64,000 nucleotides of DNA from Mauremys mutica (Eukaryota; Chordata; Testudines; Geoemydidae). Where the stretch lies: NCBI RefSeq assembly GCF_020497125.1, contig NC_059082.1:61210948-61274947 (forward strand). Reading direction: 5' to 3'. Position 1 is the stretch's first letter. Every line of letters begins with the position of its first letter. Below the pieces are notes generated by a model. That model was not told the origin of the DNA and made no database searches. It saw only the letters and a list, made by a program, of their open reading frames with translations. Both the position numbers and the translations under genes were made by a program. Shown here one piece after another: positions 25,001 to 37,000 of the stretch.

Positions 25001-28000
25001 GGCTGCTCTTCAGCTAGGGGTATTATCTACATTGTCATTTAACTCCTGCAGCTGGCCCGTGTGGGGCTATAAAACTACAGTGTAAACATTCAGCCTCAGG
25101 CTGGCGCCCATGCTCTAGGACTCGCCCCACTTGCGGGTCCCAGAGCCAGCCCAAGCTTGAACATCTACACTGAACTGTTATAGCCCCACAGCCCGTGTCA
25201 GCGGACACAGGCCAGCCATCGGGGTTTTACTGCAGTGCAGCCGTGCCCTTGGAGGTGGTAAGTCTGATATGAATCGGCTTGAGTCATTCAGAGAGAAGAC
25301 TCATGTTCCACTCACCACTACCCATCTGGGGATGGCATGTTTACAATAAGTACCTGAGGTGAACATACCTTACGTGGGTACCTAAAGGACTCAGCACTGG
25401 GCCATGCTATCCCAGAAGTAGTCTGGGCACAATGGTGAATGCCAGTTGCCCGTAAGATGTAACAAATCAGTAGCTAAGCTATACCTCCACTGTCACACCA
25501 TATCATGCATGTGCATGAGGAACAAACCTGAGGCCCATCAGCTCCCAACAGCCCACAGGCTTCTACTATTTGGGCTAATGGAGAATCCCCGTTAGCGATT
25601 ACTGGCAACAAAGCTCACACTCTCTTTTGTCCTCCAGTGTCCCTGGGGCCTAGAGATGCACCTGAGCAGACCAAATGCCGTTCAATGAAGGGCACTGGTG
25701 CCAGGGGTGGCTCTATGTATTTTGCCGCACGGCAGTCAGGCGGCTTTTGGTGGCGTCCCTGCGGGAGGTGCTGGTAAGGTGGATTCGGTGGTGTGCCTGC
25801 GGGAGGTCCGCCGGCCACGCGCCTTTGGCATACCCGCCGCCGAAACTGCGGGACCGGCAGCCCTCCCACAGGCATGCCGCCAAAGGCAGCCTGACTGCCA
25901 CCCTCATGGCGATCGGCAGGCCGCCCCCCCAGGGCTTGCTGCCCCAGACACGCGCTTGGAGCGCTGGTGCCTGGAGCCGCCCCTGACTGGTGCACAGCCA
26001 CTAAACACACACAGCCCCCTGATGAGGGACTCCAGGCGACAGAATAAAATACCTAAAACAGTGACCAAAAACATAAACATAAGAAAAGCTATGGCCAACC
26101 TGCGCCAGTGGAAGCAATGGAGCAAAGAGCAGTGAGGCATTCTTTTCCATGGGGCTTCACACACACTGCCAACTGCAGACAACATTTTATAAAGCAATAG
26201 CTGCAGAGTTAGAAAGGTTTGGAAAGCAGCATCTATTTCTCGTCCCTACAGCCAAACGCACCGCCATCTCACTGACACACGCACGCTAGGTGTTGAGAGC
26301 GTACAGTCAGATCACTGTTTTATAGGCTTCAACCCAAACTGGTGCCATTCCCAAGCACTGTCGTCGGTTTGGCTGAAAGAGCTGCTACACGAATAGGTGT
26401 CTGCTTTGGCTTTAAAAACTTTTCTGAACACAGGTGACATCGATCTAAACACTGTGCATGTTGAGGCATTGAAGAGGGACACTGACAACTAGCCTTAGCC
26501 TGAAGGGATTTGAACTGTCTCCTGCAGTGCTGTGAACCCCGAACACAGCGCAACATGCTAAGTATATGAGCAACGGAGCAAGCAGTCCAGCGTCTTGTGT
26601 TCTTGTCCAAGCAGAGTTTAAAAAAAAAAAAAAACCAGACTAGCCTCAGTGGTAACAATTACTGGTTTATCGTTTTGTATTGATGTTTGACTAGTGATAA
26701 AATCTGAATGATACATATAGTTACATGTATGTGGCTAGCTCTCGAGATGAAAAGGAAACAGGTGCCCTTTAACAGAAAGCTCTTCCTAATAATCCAGAAC
26801 ATGTGCACCGACATGCACATAACATGAGAGCTGCACCTGCCTGCAGTGCAGACTATGTCTTAGGGAGAAGAGCGAATGGGATGGGTACAGAGGTTGATGG
26901 TTATGCTCTCCATCAGGGCTTTGGAGCGGAGCCAGAGCTGCAGCATGGAGCAGCTCCGGAGCAGTGGAGCTGCAGGTTTTTGCCTGGAGCTGGAGCGGAG
27001 CCAGAGCACAGCTCCAAAGCCCTGCTCTCCATTACCATGTTATCTTTTCTATCCACACAGCTATTCGCCCACTGGGCGCCCACACAGAGAACAAGAAGCT
27101 GGCATCATTGTAATCCATAAATTGTGAGTTTAATAAAGCTGGTCAGAGTAATTAACCCAATGGGCAAGGCTAGCTGCCTTGGCATGCTGGTGACCGTGCT
27201 CCAAAATGGAGGTGCCTGTGAGCACGCCCAGCCAGTAAGAACAGCAAGTGCCCAGTCTGCGTGCTGAGAGTTTTACAGTGGGCTGTCCTTACAGCCCTGG
27301 CACCATCGTCCAGTTTCAGTTTGTTCTACACTACTGTTAGTAAGAGAGGCAGGAAGTGTTTGAGCATTATGTTGACTGCATCAATTCTGTGTTTTTCTAA
27401 CCTTATACAAACCGACATGCCGGGAGACTGAAGTTTATGAGAAAAATCTCACTCCACCCTAGAAAGGCTCTAAGTGCTTCCTCCCTCTAATGCTTCTCTG
27501 CCTCACATCTTCCCCTTCCTGTTGACGTAAAGTTACTTGATCAAAAACAGGACAGTCCTTTTGAACCAGCAAGAATGGCCCAGGGCTGCAGACAGACTTC
27601 ATTTCTCACACACTGATGCGCTTGGCTTCCTACTGAATGGAGATTCTTTCCCTTGCATCTTCTCTCTGCGTGTCTCGCTGGATACTGCAATGTTAACTCT
27701 GTGTCCACAGTACACAAACAGGCTGCAAAACACTGGACAGAGAATTGCTCCTGCCTTGTGATATGGTTAAATGATGTTTTGATGTTAAAGAGCAAGCAAC
27801 ATTTGAGCTGGATTAGACTCTCCATTGGTGACAAAAAGAAAACTATATAGCTATGGGAAAGATGACAAATCAGCAGTAGAGAGGGAGTGGAAAAACGCAT
27901 TGAGTGATGGAGTCTAAGATGAAGGGATAATTCAGAGGTTGTTTTGAAACCCTTCTTTGAGTTACAGGAGGGGGCAATAAACTTAGTTTTGCAAATCAAG

Positions 28001-31000
28001 TGAACTTGAAGAGATCAGATAAACTAAGCGAGAAGAATCAAAGTGTTTCAGTATGTGATAGCTATTTTCTTTTTGACTACGCTTGCATTAAATGCAATTC
28101 AGATTATAGATGTAATCTAGCAGAGGATCTGCTAGGAGGATAAAACAAAGATGTCTTGTTCTTATGGACTGATGAATATTTGAAAATACGGCTGAGTTTG
28201 TCCAAAGCCACTTAATGGATTTGGACACCAACTGCCTTTAATTTTAAATGTAAATTGAATGTATATTAAGTTTTATGCTATCCGGCAACTCTCATTTCCC
28301 ATCACAATACCAATGTGATGATTGTGAGTATCTTATACTGCACTATTTTTAGGGAGGCCTGCACGTGAATCGAAGGAGGGGCTCTTATTAAGAAATTGTC
28401 TAAATATGGAATGTTACAGGCTCATAGTCGCTATTCGTATCAGTAAGGCTCTAGTTAGCTCTCCAGGGACAAAGACAAGGTCAAATGGAAACCTTTTAGT
28501 GTAAGTGCTTTCAGTGTGGTCAAAATACGTCAGAAGGAACAATCCTGCATGGCAGAGAGCTGCCCTAGATAGCTAGTTTCCATGCTTCTAAGTTCTATGT
28601 ATCTTGCACACTTTGTAACACTCATTTAATACCCCTACGACACTAATATTTTTATTGAGTAGCAAGACATGAGAGACCAGTAGAGCTACCCTGGGTTATC
28701 AACCCCGAATGCCTTCGTACAACTTCAGTCCCAGGCAAACAGCTCCAGTCTTGCAATCAACAAAAGAAGGGATGACCAAACAAGGGGCCATGGAAGCCAT
28801 GGAAGAGAAAAAGAGAGAGTTGCCCAATCCACCTTCCTTAATGGAGTCTGAGCCAACCACACAAACAGAAACCTTGGAATTTTTGAGGGATTTCTGCCCT
28901 ACCACCTGTGAAGCAGACCCTGCACCTGTGGAAGGTTAGATAAGAACGACAGAGCCCCCTGCTAAATAATCAATGCTTCGTTCTATGAGCCACAATTCCA
29001 AAGAAACCTATGCTTGATGCCACTGAATAAAGCCACAAACCCTGGAAAGCTCCAAATGGTACCAAGCAACACAGTCTCCCGTAGACATATCTCACCCTGA
29101 TTCCCAGCTCTTGGTGTCAGCTCTCTAGTGAACAGACTGTCCATGTCCTGATATTCAGAGCCATCTGTGAGACTGACCCTAGCTACCAAAGAGAACGCTT
29201 GTTCCATGCCAGTTCCGTCCCACCTTTGTAAAGCGACATTGAACTAGAAGCAGGAAAGTGATGACCAAGAGCAGAAAACTCATGAGCACGAAAGACAGAA
29301 CTTTCACAGGATGAGTGCCTAGATTTTAGAACAAGCTCTTCATGTACACATCAAAGGTGGGGCTGCCTCATGAGGCCACCTGGAAGATGAAGTCCAGGCA
29401 GCCACATTCTTAAGCAGCGCACCACACAGAGAACATGACACCAGTGCTCAACCATGGTTTTGGCTTCTGGCCACCTGAGTCGCTGCCTGTTTGCCCATGT
29501 GAGACACTGTAGTTGCTATCCTGTCTTTGGACCAAGCCACAGAATTGTCAGCCCCCAGGACATGCCACAAAACTCATCTTTTCTCTTGGCTACTTGGGAT
29601 GCATCAGACAAGGGGTCTAGGGTTGGGTTATTATGATCATCCCTGTGGGCACATACTGTTGTAGTTTTCAATGGGAAGCCCACTTTTCCTTGACCAAATT
29701 GGGAGGAGGGAAAATACATGAATGGCAAAAAATCCTACGGAGAATCCTGCTCACTAATTTGCTCATTTCCATACCCTTCCAAATAACATTGAATGATTTA
29801 TTCCCTCTCTTCCCGTAGGAGCTAGTTCTACCTGCCGTAACAGCTCCTGCTTTGGATATATTTCAGTATACCAATGGAAGTAAACCATCGGACTGGCAAG
29901 GTGGGAAGAAGAGACACTGCAGCCCCGGGCTAGGCAAAGCCACAGCCTGGCTTCAGAACTAGCAATGGAGTCAAGTCAGAACAACCACATCTGGATTTTC
30001 AACAACCCCAAGATTCAGGTGGGCAGAGGGATAAGAAGACAGGAGGTCCGACTGGGGAGTATTGTTCAGGACCATGTCCTTTTAAAGTGTAACACGGGCA
30101 GGGCTGTGCAGAGCAGCTCCCTGCTTCCTTTTTCCACTCAAAAAGTCACTTGGGCTATTCAAATTATAAAATCCAACCTATGACTCAGCTCATGTGTTTC
30201 ACAGAGCAGAGAAACGGGAGTGAGAGGAGTCTAAAACAAGCTATAAAAATCCAAAGGGATGCCTGGTCCACCTTTGGGCATGTTCATACGGCATGGCAAT
30301 GGGATGGCAACTCCATGGAATCATAGTTTAACATGAAGAGATTTCATTACTGGTGCACAGCAACAGGTAGTATGTAGCCATTTATAACACTTGTGTTGTA
30401 CAATGCATCACTTCAGTTCACTGCTGAGTCCTCATTTTTTGCTTCCATAGCAGTTCTGAGTGCTCAATCAAACATTATGAATTGTGCACTTGGCAAAACC
30501 CCTGCTAATACAAATACTTCAAACTTGAAAAGCAGTGAGAAAGACCAAGGCCAGGTTCAGTGCTTTAAGCGGAATCACACCACAGCATAAGCCTGGTAGC
30601 TCTTTGTTATTTAAGAGATATGGTCACATTTTCCTGGCTTACCTCAATGAGGTTCTAAACTGGCAGATTCCAATAAGCAAAGAAACATTCTCCATTCCAA
30701 GACAATTTCAGAGCTATTGCACTGCGAGTTTTCCTGGGGGCTGAAGCTTCGATTCTTTTGCGGGAATATTCACTTTCAATTCTGTCCCTCAGCTCAGAAC
30801 TAGACTCACCTTGTGGAGAAAAATTACTACTTCTCATGTCTCCAATACATGATTTTATACCTAACTCCACAGGTACAAGAACAACCAAGGAGTGTTGAGG
30901 TAAGATGCTGGCCTTGCAACTCAACTGACAGCAAGTCAAAGAGGAGTTTGAAAAAGCAATCCCTATATTCCTGCCAAAGAGCCTGGAAGGGTAACAGAGG

Positions 31001-34000
31001 CAATATCTGATTTCTTTCATGCAACATGAGTGTGACATGGACCTATCTGGGTGTAAAAGCAGGATGTTGTGGCCCAAAGTAAAACTCTTGCTTTTCAGTA
31101 ATCTCTTCTGATTGCATATGCATGAATGCGTGGCCTGAAATGGAAATGCATCCCTATTTACAAACTGTTTCTGGCTAACATAGCATCCTTAGTTATGGAC
31201 GTAATGAACCTAGTTCTTCCAGAACGCATGCCCCAGTACGTTAGGAAACTACAGCAAGCCGGGGATCTCTGCAAGGCCTGTGCATGATGCAGAGGGGCGG
31301 AGAGAGAGGTCCAGTAGGGAGGGCAAAGAGAGCACAGTTCTGAGAACTGGTTCACTAACACTGGGATCAGTACATTCCAGCCGGAAGGACAATGTGAAGT
31401 CTCTGCAATGCAGCCGTTCCTCATTGCAGCCAAGTTCTAACAAACTGCAGAAAGCCACAGAAGCAAGGCACATCACTTTCCCATTCCATGAAATCAGCTG
31501 CTCCTCCAATGGTGTTTTCTGAAGCAGATGTTGGTTCATTCACTTGTGACGCTCTCTGCTGAGCTGGCTTCCAGTCTCACCTCTATAATCAGGACAGTTT
31601 AGGGCCAAATTCTGGTTTGCACTGTACACGGTGGGGGGGATAAACAAGCCTTCATTGCGTGCCCCCTAGTGCTCACTAGAACACTAGCAACCATCATCAT
31701 GCACACTCCACGGCCCCAAGGGACCCACAGCGCCCATGCTGCAGTGTCTAGCTCGCACTACGCAGCAACTTGTCTTGTACTCTTCCACACACTTCCCTGG
31801 CTATTCTGTGCTGCACCAGCAGGATGGTTTGGGAAACTGCTGACCAGCAAGCTCTGCAGGGATCTCCTCTACTACTGACTACCACACAAAAGCTTCAAAG
31901 CCCTCAGATTGTCATCCATCAGGAACTGCGCCCAGTCTTTTTGGGAAAGACAGATGGAAAACGAAGAATAAATTACAGTCATATGAGTTGTTATGCTTCA
32001 ATGACAGTCAAGAAGCCAGCATCTGCGTGAGCGACCATTAGCGCCCATTAAATTGCTGGCTATGAAACCAGAACAATGGAGATAGGATATTCAAGAGGAC
32101 AGAAAATTTGCTATAATCATTGCTGCTACAATAAGACCGTTACCTTGGAGATAGTGGTTCATTTTAAAGCACTGCCTTGTGGTTAGAGAAGAGAAGGGAT
32201 TAGAAGACCCTGTCAGGGAGAGATTCATACCCCCATTGGGAAGTGGATTTTTCAAGCCCAGTTCTAAACAAAGACAAAGTGCATGAAAACCTTACAGCAC
32301 TCGGTGGGCCGTAACGTCTTTCTAGTTTAATTACTTTTTCCTGTAATAATATAAAGCATTTCCAATAATCTCCAGGAAGCTTTTCAATAAACGTACTTGG
32401 TTTTCTGGAATCAATACTTAATGCAGAAGGCCAGAAAAATAGAAACCACCAGTTTTGTGGATCAGCCTTTGGTCTGATTACATATCAGGCAATACTGAGT
32501 TTCCATATCAGACACTACGGAGAGTCATAATTTGAGAAATGCTTCCAAATGGAAATTCCACCACACACCTGCTGTGTGCACCAATATTACAGGGTTTCAC
32601 ACGGGCCTAAAGTTCTGCCCAAGCTGAACAGTTTGCAGGATCAGGGCCTGACTGCCTACACCAGGAGAAAGAGTGAAACCGAATATACACAAGTGCTATC
32701 TAAGTAAAAACAAACTGAACCAGAGAACTTTTCCCCTCTGATCTCTTTCAAGTCTAGTAAACTTAGGAGTTACTTGTTACAATGGTAGGTAAAACAGATA
32801 GAAGAATGGTTTCATTTGATGAGATCCTTTTAGTTTGATGGGCTTATGAGACACGTTTGCATTGAAATGTAACCTTGCTATTTCTCACAGCTGTGGGAGC
32901 AAACAAAAGAGGATCAGACAATCTTACCAAAGTTGCTTGGGAAAAACAAAACAAAATCCCAACCATTACACCGCATTTCTTTACATTAAAATCAGGGCTT
33001 CTGGTTTTAAGTGAAAGTAATGTTCATCTGTGGTGGGAAGCAGCCAGATTAACACTTGCTGTTTAGAATATCCACTGACCTTCCCCATTGTAGAGATGAG
33101 CAAACTTAAATGGGGTCCCTTTTTACCTAACCCCTAAAGTTGGTGAGTGCAGATAAAGCATTCAGGTTTTGTTCCAAACTGTCTGTGCTGCAAAGCTGGT
33201 CAACCAGTTTCATGCCACTCCTAGTCAAATCACACTTGAGAGTGGCCGGAGGCTGAAAAGAACACAGAGAAGAAGTGAACCCAGATAGTATGTTGAAAGT
33301 GACACTATATAATGATAACTGAGTCACTAGAATCTACTGAGCCATTATGGGTTATACAACGCTCCTGAAATGAGCAATTCCCATTAATGAAGAACAGTGT
33401 TTCGAATTCCCAATGCAAGATGCTGAAAAGCAAAGAGTTATTAAATCATCGTTTCTGCACTGCCTGGTGTCAGAAGTAAGAGACGGTGATACTTTCATTC
33501 ACTTTCAACCACAAAAGCTATTTCCACCTACCTGAACCGTACTTTAGAATAATTAAAGAATACAGAATCTTCAGCACTTTGGTAATTGCACATATTAATA
33601 AGAGGGAGGGAAATGTCAACTATTTTAAAACTGTAGATCTGAAACTGAACATTTAAACTAACGGCCCAATCCTGTTCTTATTAATCTCAATGGAAAAACT
33701 CCCACTGACTTCAATGAGAGAAGAGTTAGGCCCTAGACGTATACAGCCTTCCAGTCCCACAAAACTTGGAAGTGTTAAACTTGCTAACCTGCTTATAAAA
33801 CATAAAGGAAGGAAAACATACTGCAACTCTGCATCAGACCATGACGCATTCAGAAAAACTGGACACTAGTAACAGTGGGATCATCAGGCAAAAAGAGCCA
33901 GTCCTGGAATTACTCGGTAAAGCACAAACAAGAGGCAGTGGGAGTCTGTAGATAAGGCACTAGACTGGGTCTCAGGAGACCTATGCTCAATTCCCAACTT

Positions 34001-37000
34001 TGCCAATGGCCTGTCCGTTTCCCTCCCACTCTGCCCTCTCTATTTCAAGCTTTTCAGGGCAGGGGTCATCTTTTCCAATGTGTTTGTGCAGAGCCAAAAC
34101 TGGGCCTAGCACGAGGCCCTGATCTCAATTGAGACCTCTAGGCAATCCTGTAATACAAATAAATCATCACTACCGCCGTCAGTGGGGCATGAACCTGCAG
34201 ACACTCACTACTGGGGACCGTGCAGTGAATAGCTCCAGCAGTAAAGCACTTCATCCAGAGATACGTTTTCAAGAGCACATGCATTTTTTGCAAGTCTGGC
34301 AGGAGTAAGAGAGGTTGATAATGCACCTGACAACTCTAGACACGCATTATCAAAGTGGCAAATATTTATCAAGAACTGCCTTTGGTCCAACTTCTACAGC
34401 ACCAGTACCACTGAAATAGGAGTCAGGTGGAGCCAGAGTATATAAGTGTCCATATTTAAACAAAGAATTACTGAAAGATCAACACAAGGGGAGGTGCTGA
34501 GGAGGCAAACATGGTATAATCTCAAATTCCATGGGTTTGAACAAATTGAACCAATATGGAAAGGATGCGAACAGAAATCAATTTTCAGTTGCTTATATAC
34601 CAACGCTAGGTGTGTGGGATACAAGTGAGAGGAACAAGTTTCAGAGTAGCAGCCGTGTTAGGTAAATTCTCATTTGCTGTAACTGGTATTACTGAAACCT
34701 GGTAGGATGATTCACACAATTGCAATGTTAAAATCGTCAGTTATAACCTGCTCAGGAAGGACAGAGTGGGTTAAAGAGATGTGGAGGAGAGGGTCACTCT
34801 ACGTTAAAGACACTATTACCTGTTTTAGGACTACAAAACTACAGGACCTTGAATGCTTATGGATCAATTGCTAACTAACAAAACCCAGGGAGGGCTACTG
34901 GTGGAGGCATGTTACAGGTCACCAAATCAATCCAGAGAGCAGTTACCAACCCATGAGAGGACCTTCCCTCTTATCCCATGACAGCTTACTTTGCTTAAGA
35001 GCCTTTGGTGTGGGACCTTGTCAAAGGCTTTCTGAAAATCTAAGTACATTATATCCACTGGATCCCCCTTGTCCACATGCTTGTCCACCCCCTCAAAGAA
35101 TTCTAGTAGATTGGTGTGGCATGATTTCCATTTACAAAAACAATGTTGACTCTTCCCCAACAAATTATGTTCATCTATGTATCTGACAATTCTGTTCTTT
35201 ACATAGTTTCAACCAGTTTGCCCGGTACTGAAATCAGGCTTATTGGCCTGTTATTGCTGGGATCACCTCTGGAGCCCTTTTTAAAAATTGGAGGTCTCAT
35301 GAAGCCAGTAAGAAACATCACTTGGAGTTTCTAAAAATTATAGATGATAAGTTTTTAACAAAAAGTGTATTGCACCCAACACAAGTTAACTTGATTTTGA
35401 ACTTCATTATGACAAATGACAATGAACTAACCACTGGCCTGGAAATTACCTAGGGACCAGTGATCATGATCTGATTACATTTATTGTGGGCAAAGAGAGG
35501 ACTGTCCCAATCAGTAATACAGATACTTTATGCTTCAAAAGGGCTAATTTCCCAAAGGTGAGGAAAGTTATAAGAGAAATTGATTGGGAAGAAAACTTAG
35601 AGGGAAAAAAGTGAATGAAAATTGGGAGGTCTTGGTCTTTCTGGAAGATATGCTTTTAATCAAACAAGTAATTGGACTCAACGCAGAACACATTGGGTGA
35701 AATGTAAAGGCCTGTGAAATACAGAAGGTCAGGCTAGATGATCTCACAGTCCCTTCTGGCCTAAAAATCTATGACTTTGTAGTATTGCTCAATAACCAGC
35801 TTAGCCTACTACTTTCCATAATATTTGCACATTTTTCTGCACTGAGGTTAAAGTTGCACTACACAGACCCCTTTATAACCTGAGTAATGGGAGGGAAGAG
35901 ACGGGGAAAGGACATTGCCAACAACCAGCTCGTCAACTCGAAAGACTTACTCAGAAATGTGTACAAAGATGTCTGGCCCTCCATCCGCAGGAGTAATGAA
36001 GCCGTGGCCTTTGGAGCGACAGAAGCATTTGCAGACTCCTTTATAGACGGGGCCTTCAGAGGCCCGCACGGTCCTGCACAGGGAGAGGGACACAAATAAG
36101 CAGTCCATGTTCAGTTATAGGTGCGCTTCCACCAACAGCAGAGCTAGAGATTACCATCCACACTGAATACAACAGTCCAAATGTTCAGTTACACGCCACT
36201 AACGTGTCTCTCTGTGCAAACTATTTTAACATACAGTATCGTATGCTACACACATCTTATCTAACACCCCAATGGCCTTTGAAAATGGGTCAAAAATCAG
36301 TACAGATCTATGCTGGTGCTGTAGTCCAACAGCTGACACCTTTAAACACACGTGCTGGGATTGCTTTAGAGTACAGATTTTCTGGAAGCAGCTAGTCACA
36401 CAGAGCAGCAGTCTTGTCCCAGGCTCCCATGTAGATATTTGTATAACTGTTGCTACAGGGCCTGAGCCAATGAAGTCAATATAAGGACTCCCGGTGACTT
36501 CAATGGCCTTTGGATCAGGCCCTTAACTGGTGCGGATAACATCCACCCAACAAACAAAGCTGATCTGCCATTTCCCAGACCTGCAACAGCTGTGGCTGAA
36601 TAGGCAGTTGGTATGATAAAGCATGGGATGTATTGATCATGCAAAAATTTACTTCAGTGAACAGGGATAAATATGCTCAGGAAATTTTGTGATTTAGCCA
36701 TTTTGTCCTCTCAGCTATGCTTATCTGGATACCCAGGCAGCCAAACTACCTGTCTAAATACCTTCCAGATCCACAAAGTTGTAATGAAGTTCACTCCATT
36801 TTCACTGACTGTGCTCTCCACTTGTAATATTTTTTCCTTTGTTGTGATTGTTACGCTCGCCTGGCCAATATTCGGTTTTATATTTATACCGACACATTCT
36901 CTTTCTTTTTCTTCTCCACCTGTGACTCTCTAGAATGGTTATTTTTAAAAAACAGAATAAAAAAGACTGTGCAAGATGTTTGCACCCTAGCCATCACTTC

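Larger units (their letters stand above)
22090..35950 (-). other. CARHSP1: CARHSP1 intron between coding exons 2 and 3
   Basis: A 13.9-kb intron. It contains an unassigned repeat-like stretch (about 22440-23090), a dispersed repeat copy (about 23130-23380), hAT MITEs at 24168-24535, 25702-25985 and 26914-27024, a 'GTCTACAC'-type element at about 25028-25232, a MIR-like SINE at about 33935-34165 and a rearranged CR1 at about 34660-35775. From 27.1 to 33.6 kb I see mostly unique-looking AT-rich DNA without an exon. Confidence 0.75.

Noticed and set aside
25615..26135. Overlapping open frames of 131 and 145 codons on opposite strands
   Set aside because: Both sit on the GC-rich MITE at 25702-25985 and extend into intron sequence; no recognisable protein.
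28709..28939. 76-codon open frame rich in Glu, Pro and Thr in a CARHSP1 intron
   Set aside because: No family resemblance, no splice context that fits, and open frames of this length are expected by chance in this much sequence.
35859..36099. Two open frames on opposite strands over a CARHSP1 exon
   Set aside because: The minus-strand frame that encodes the cold-shock domain differs from both full open frames and is set by the splice sites; the rest is shadow.
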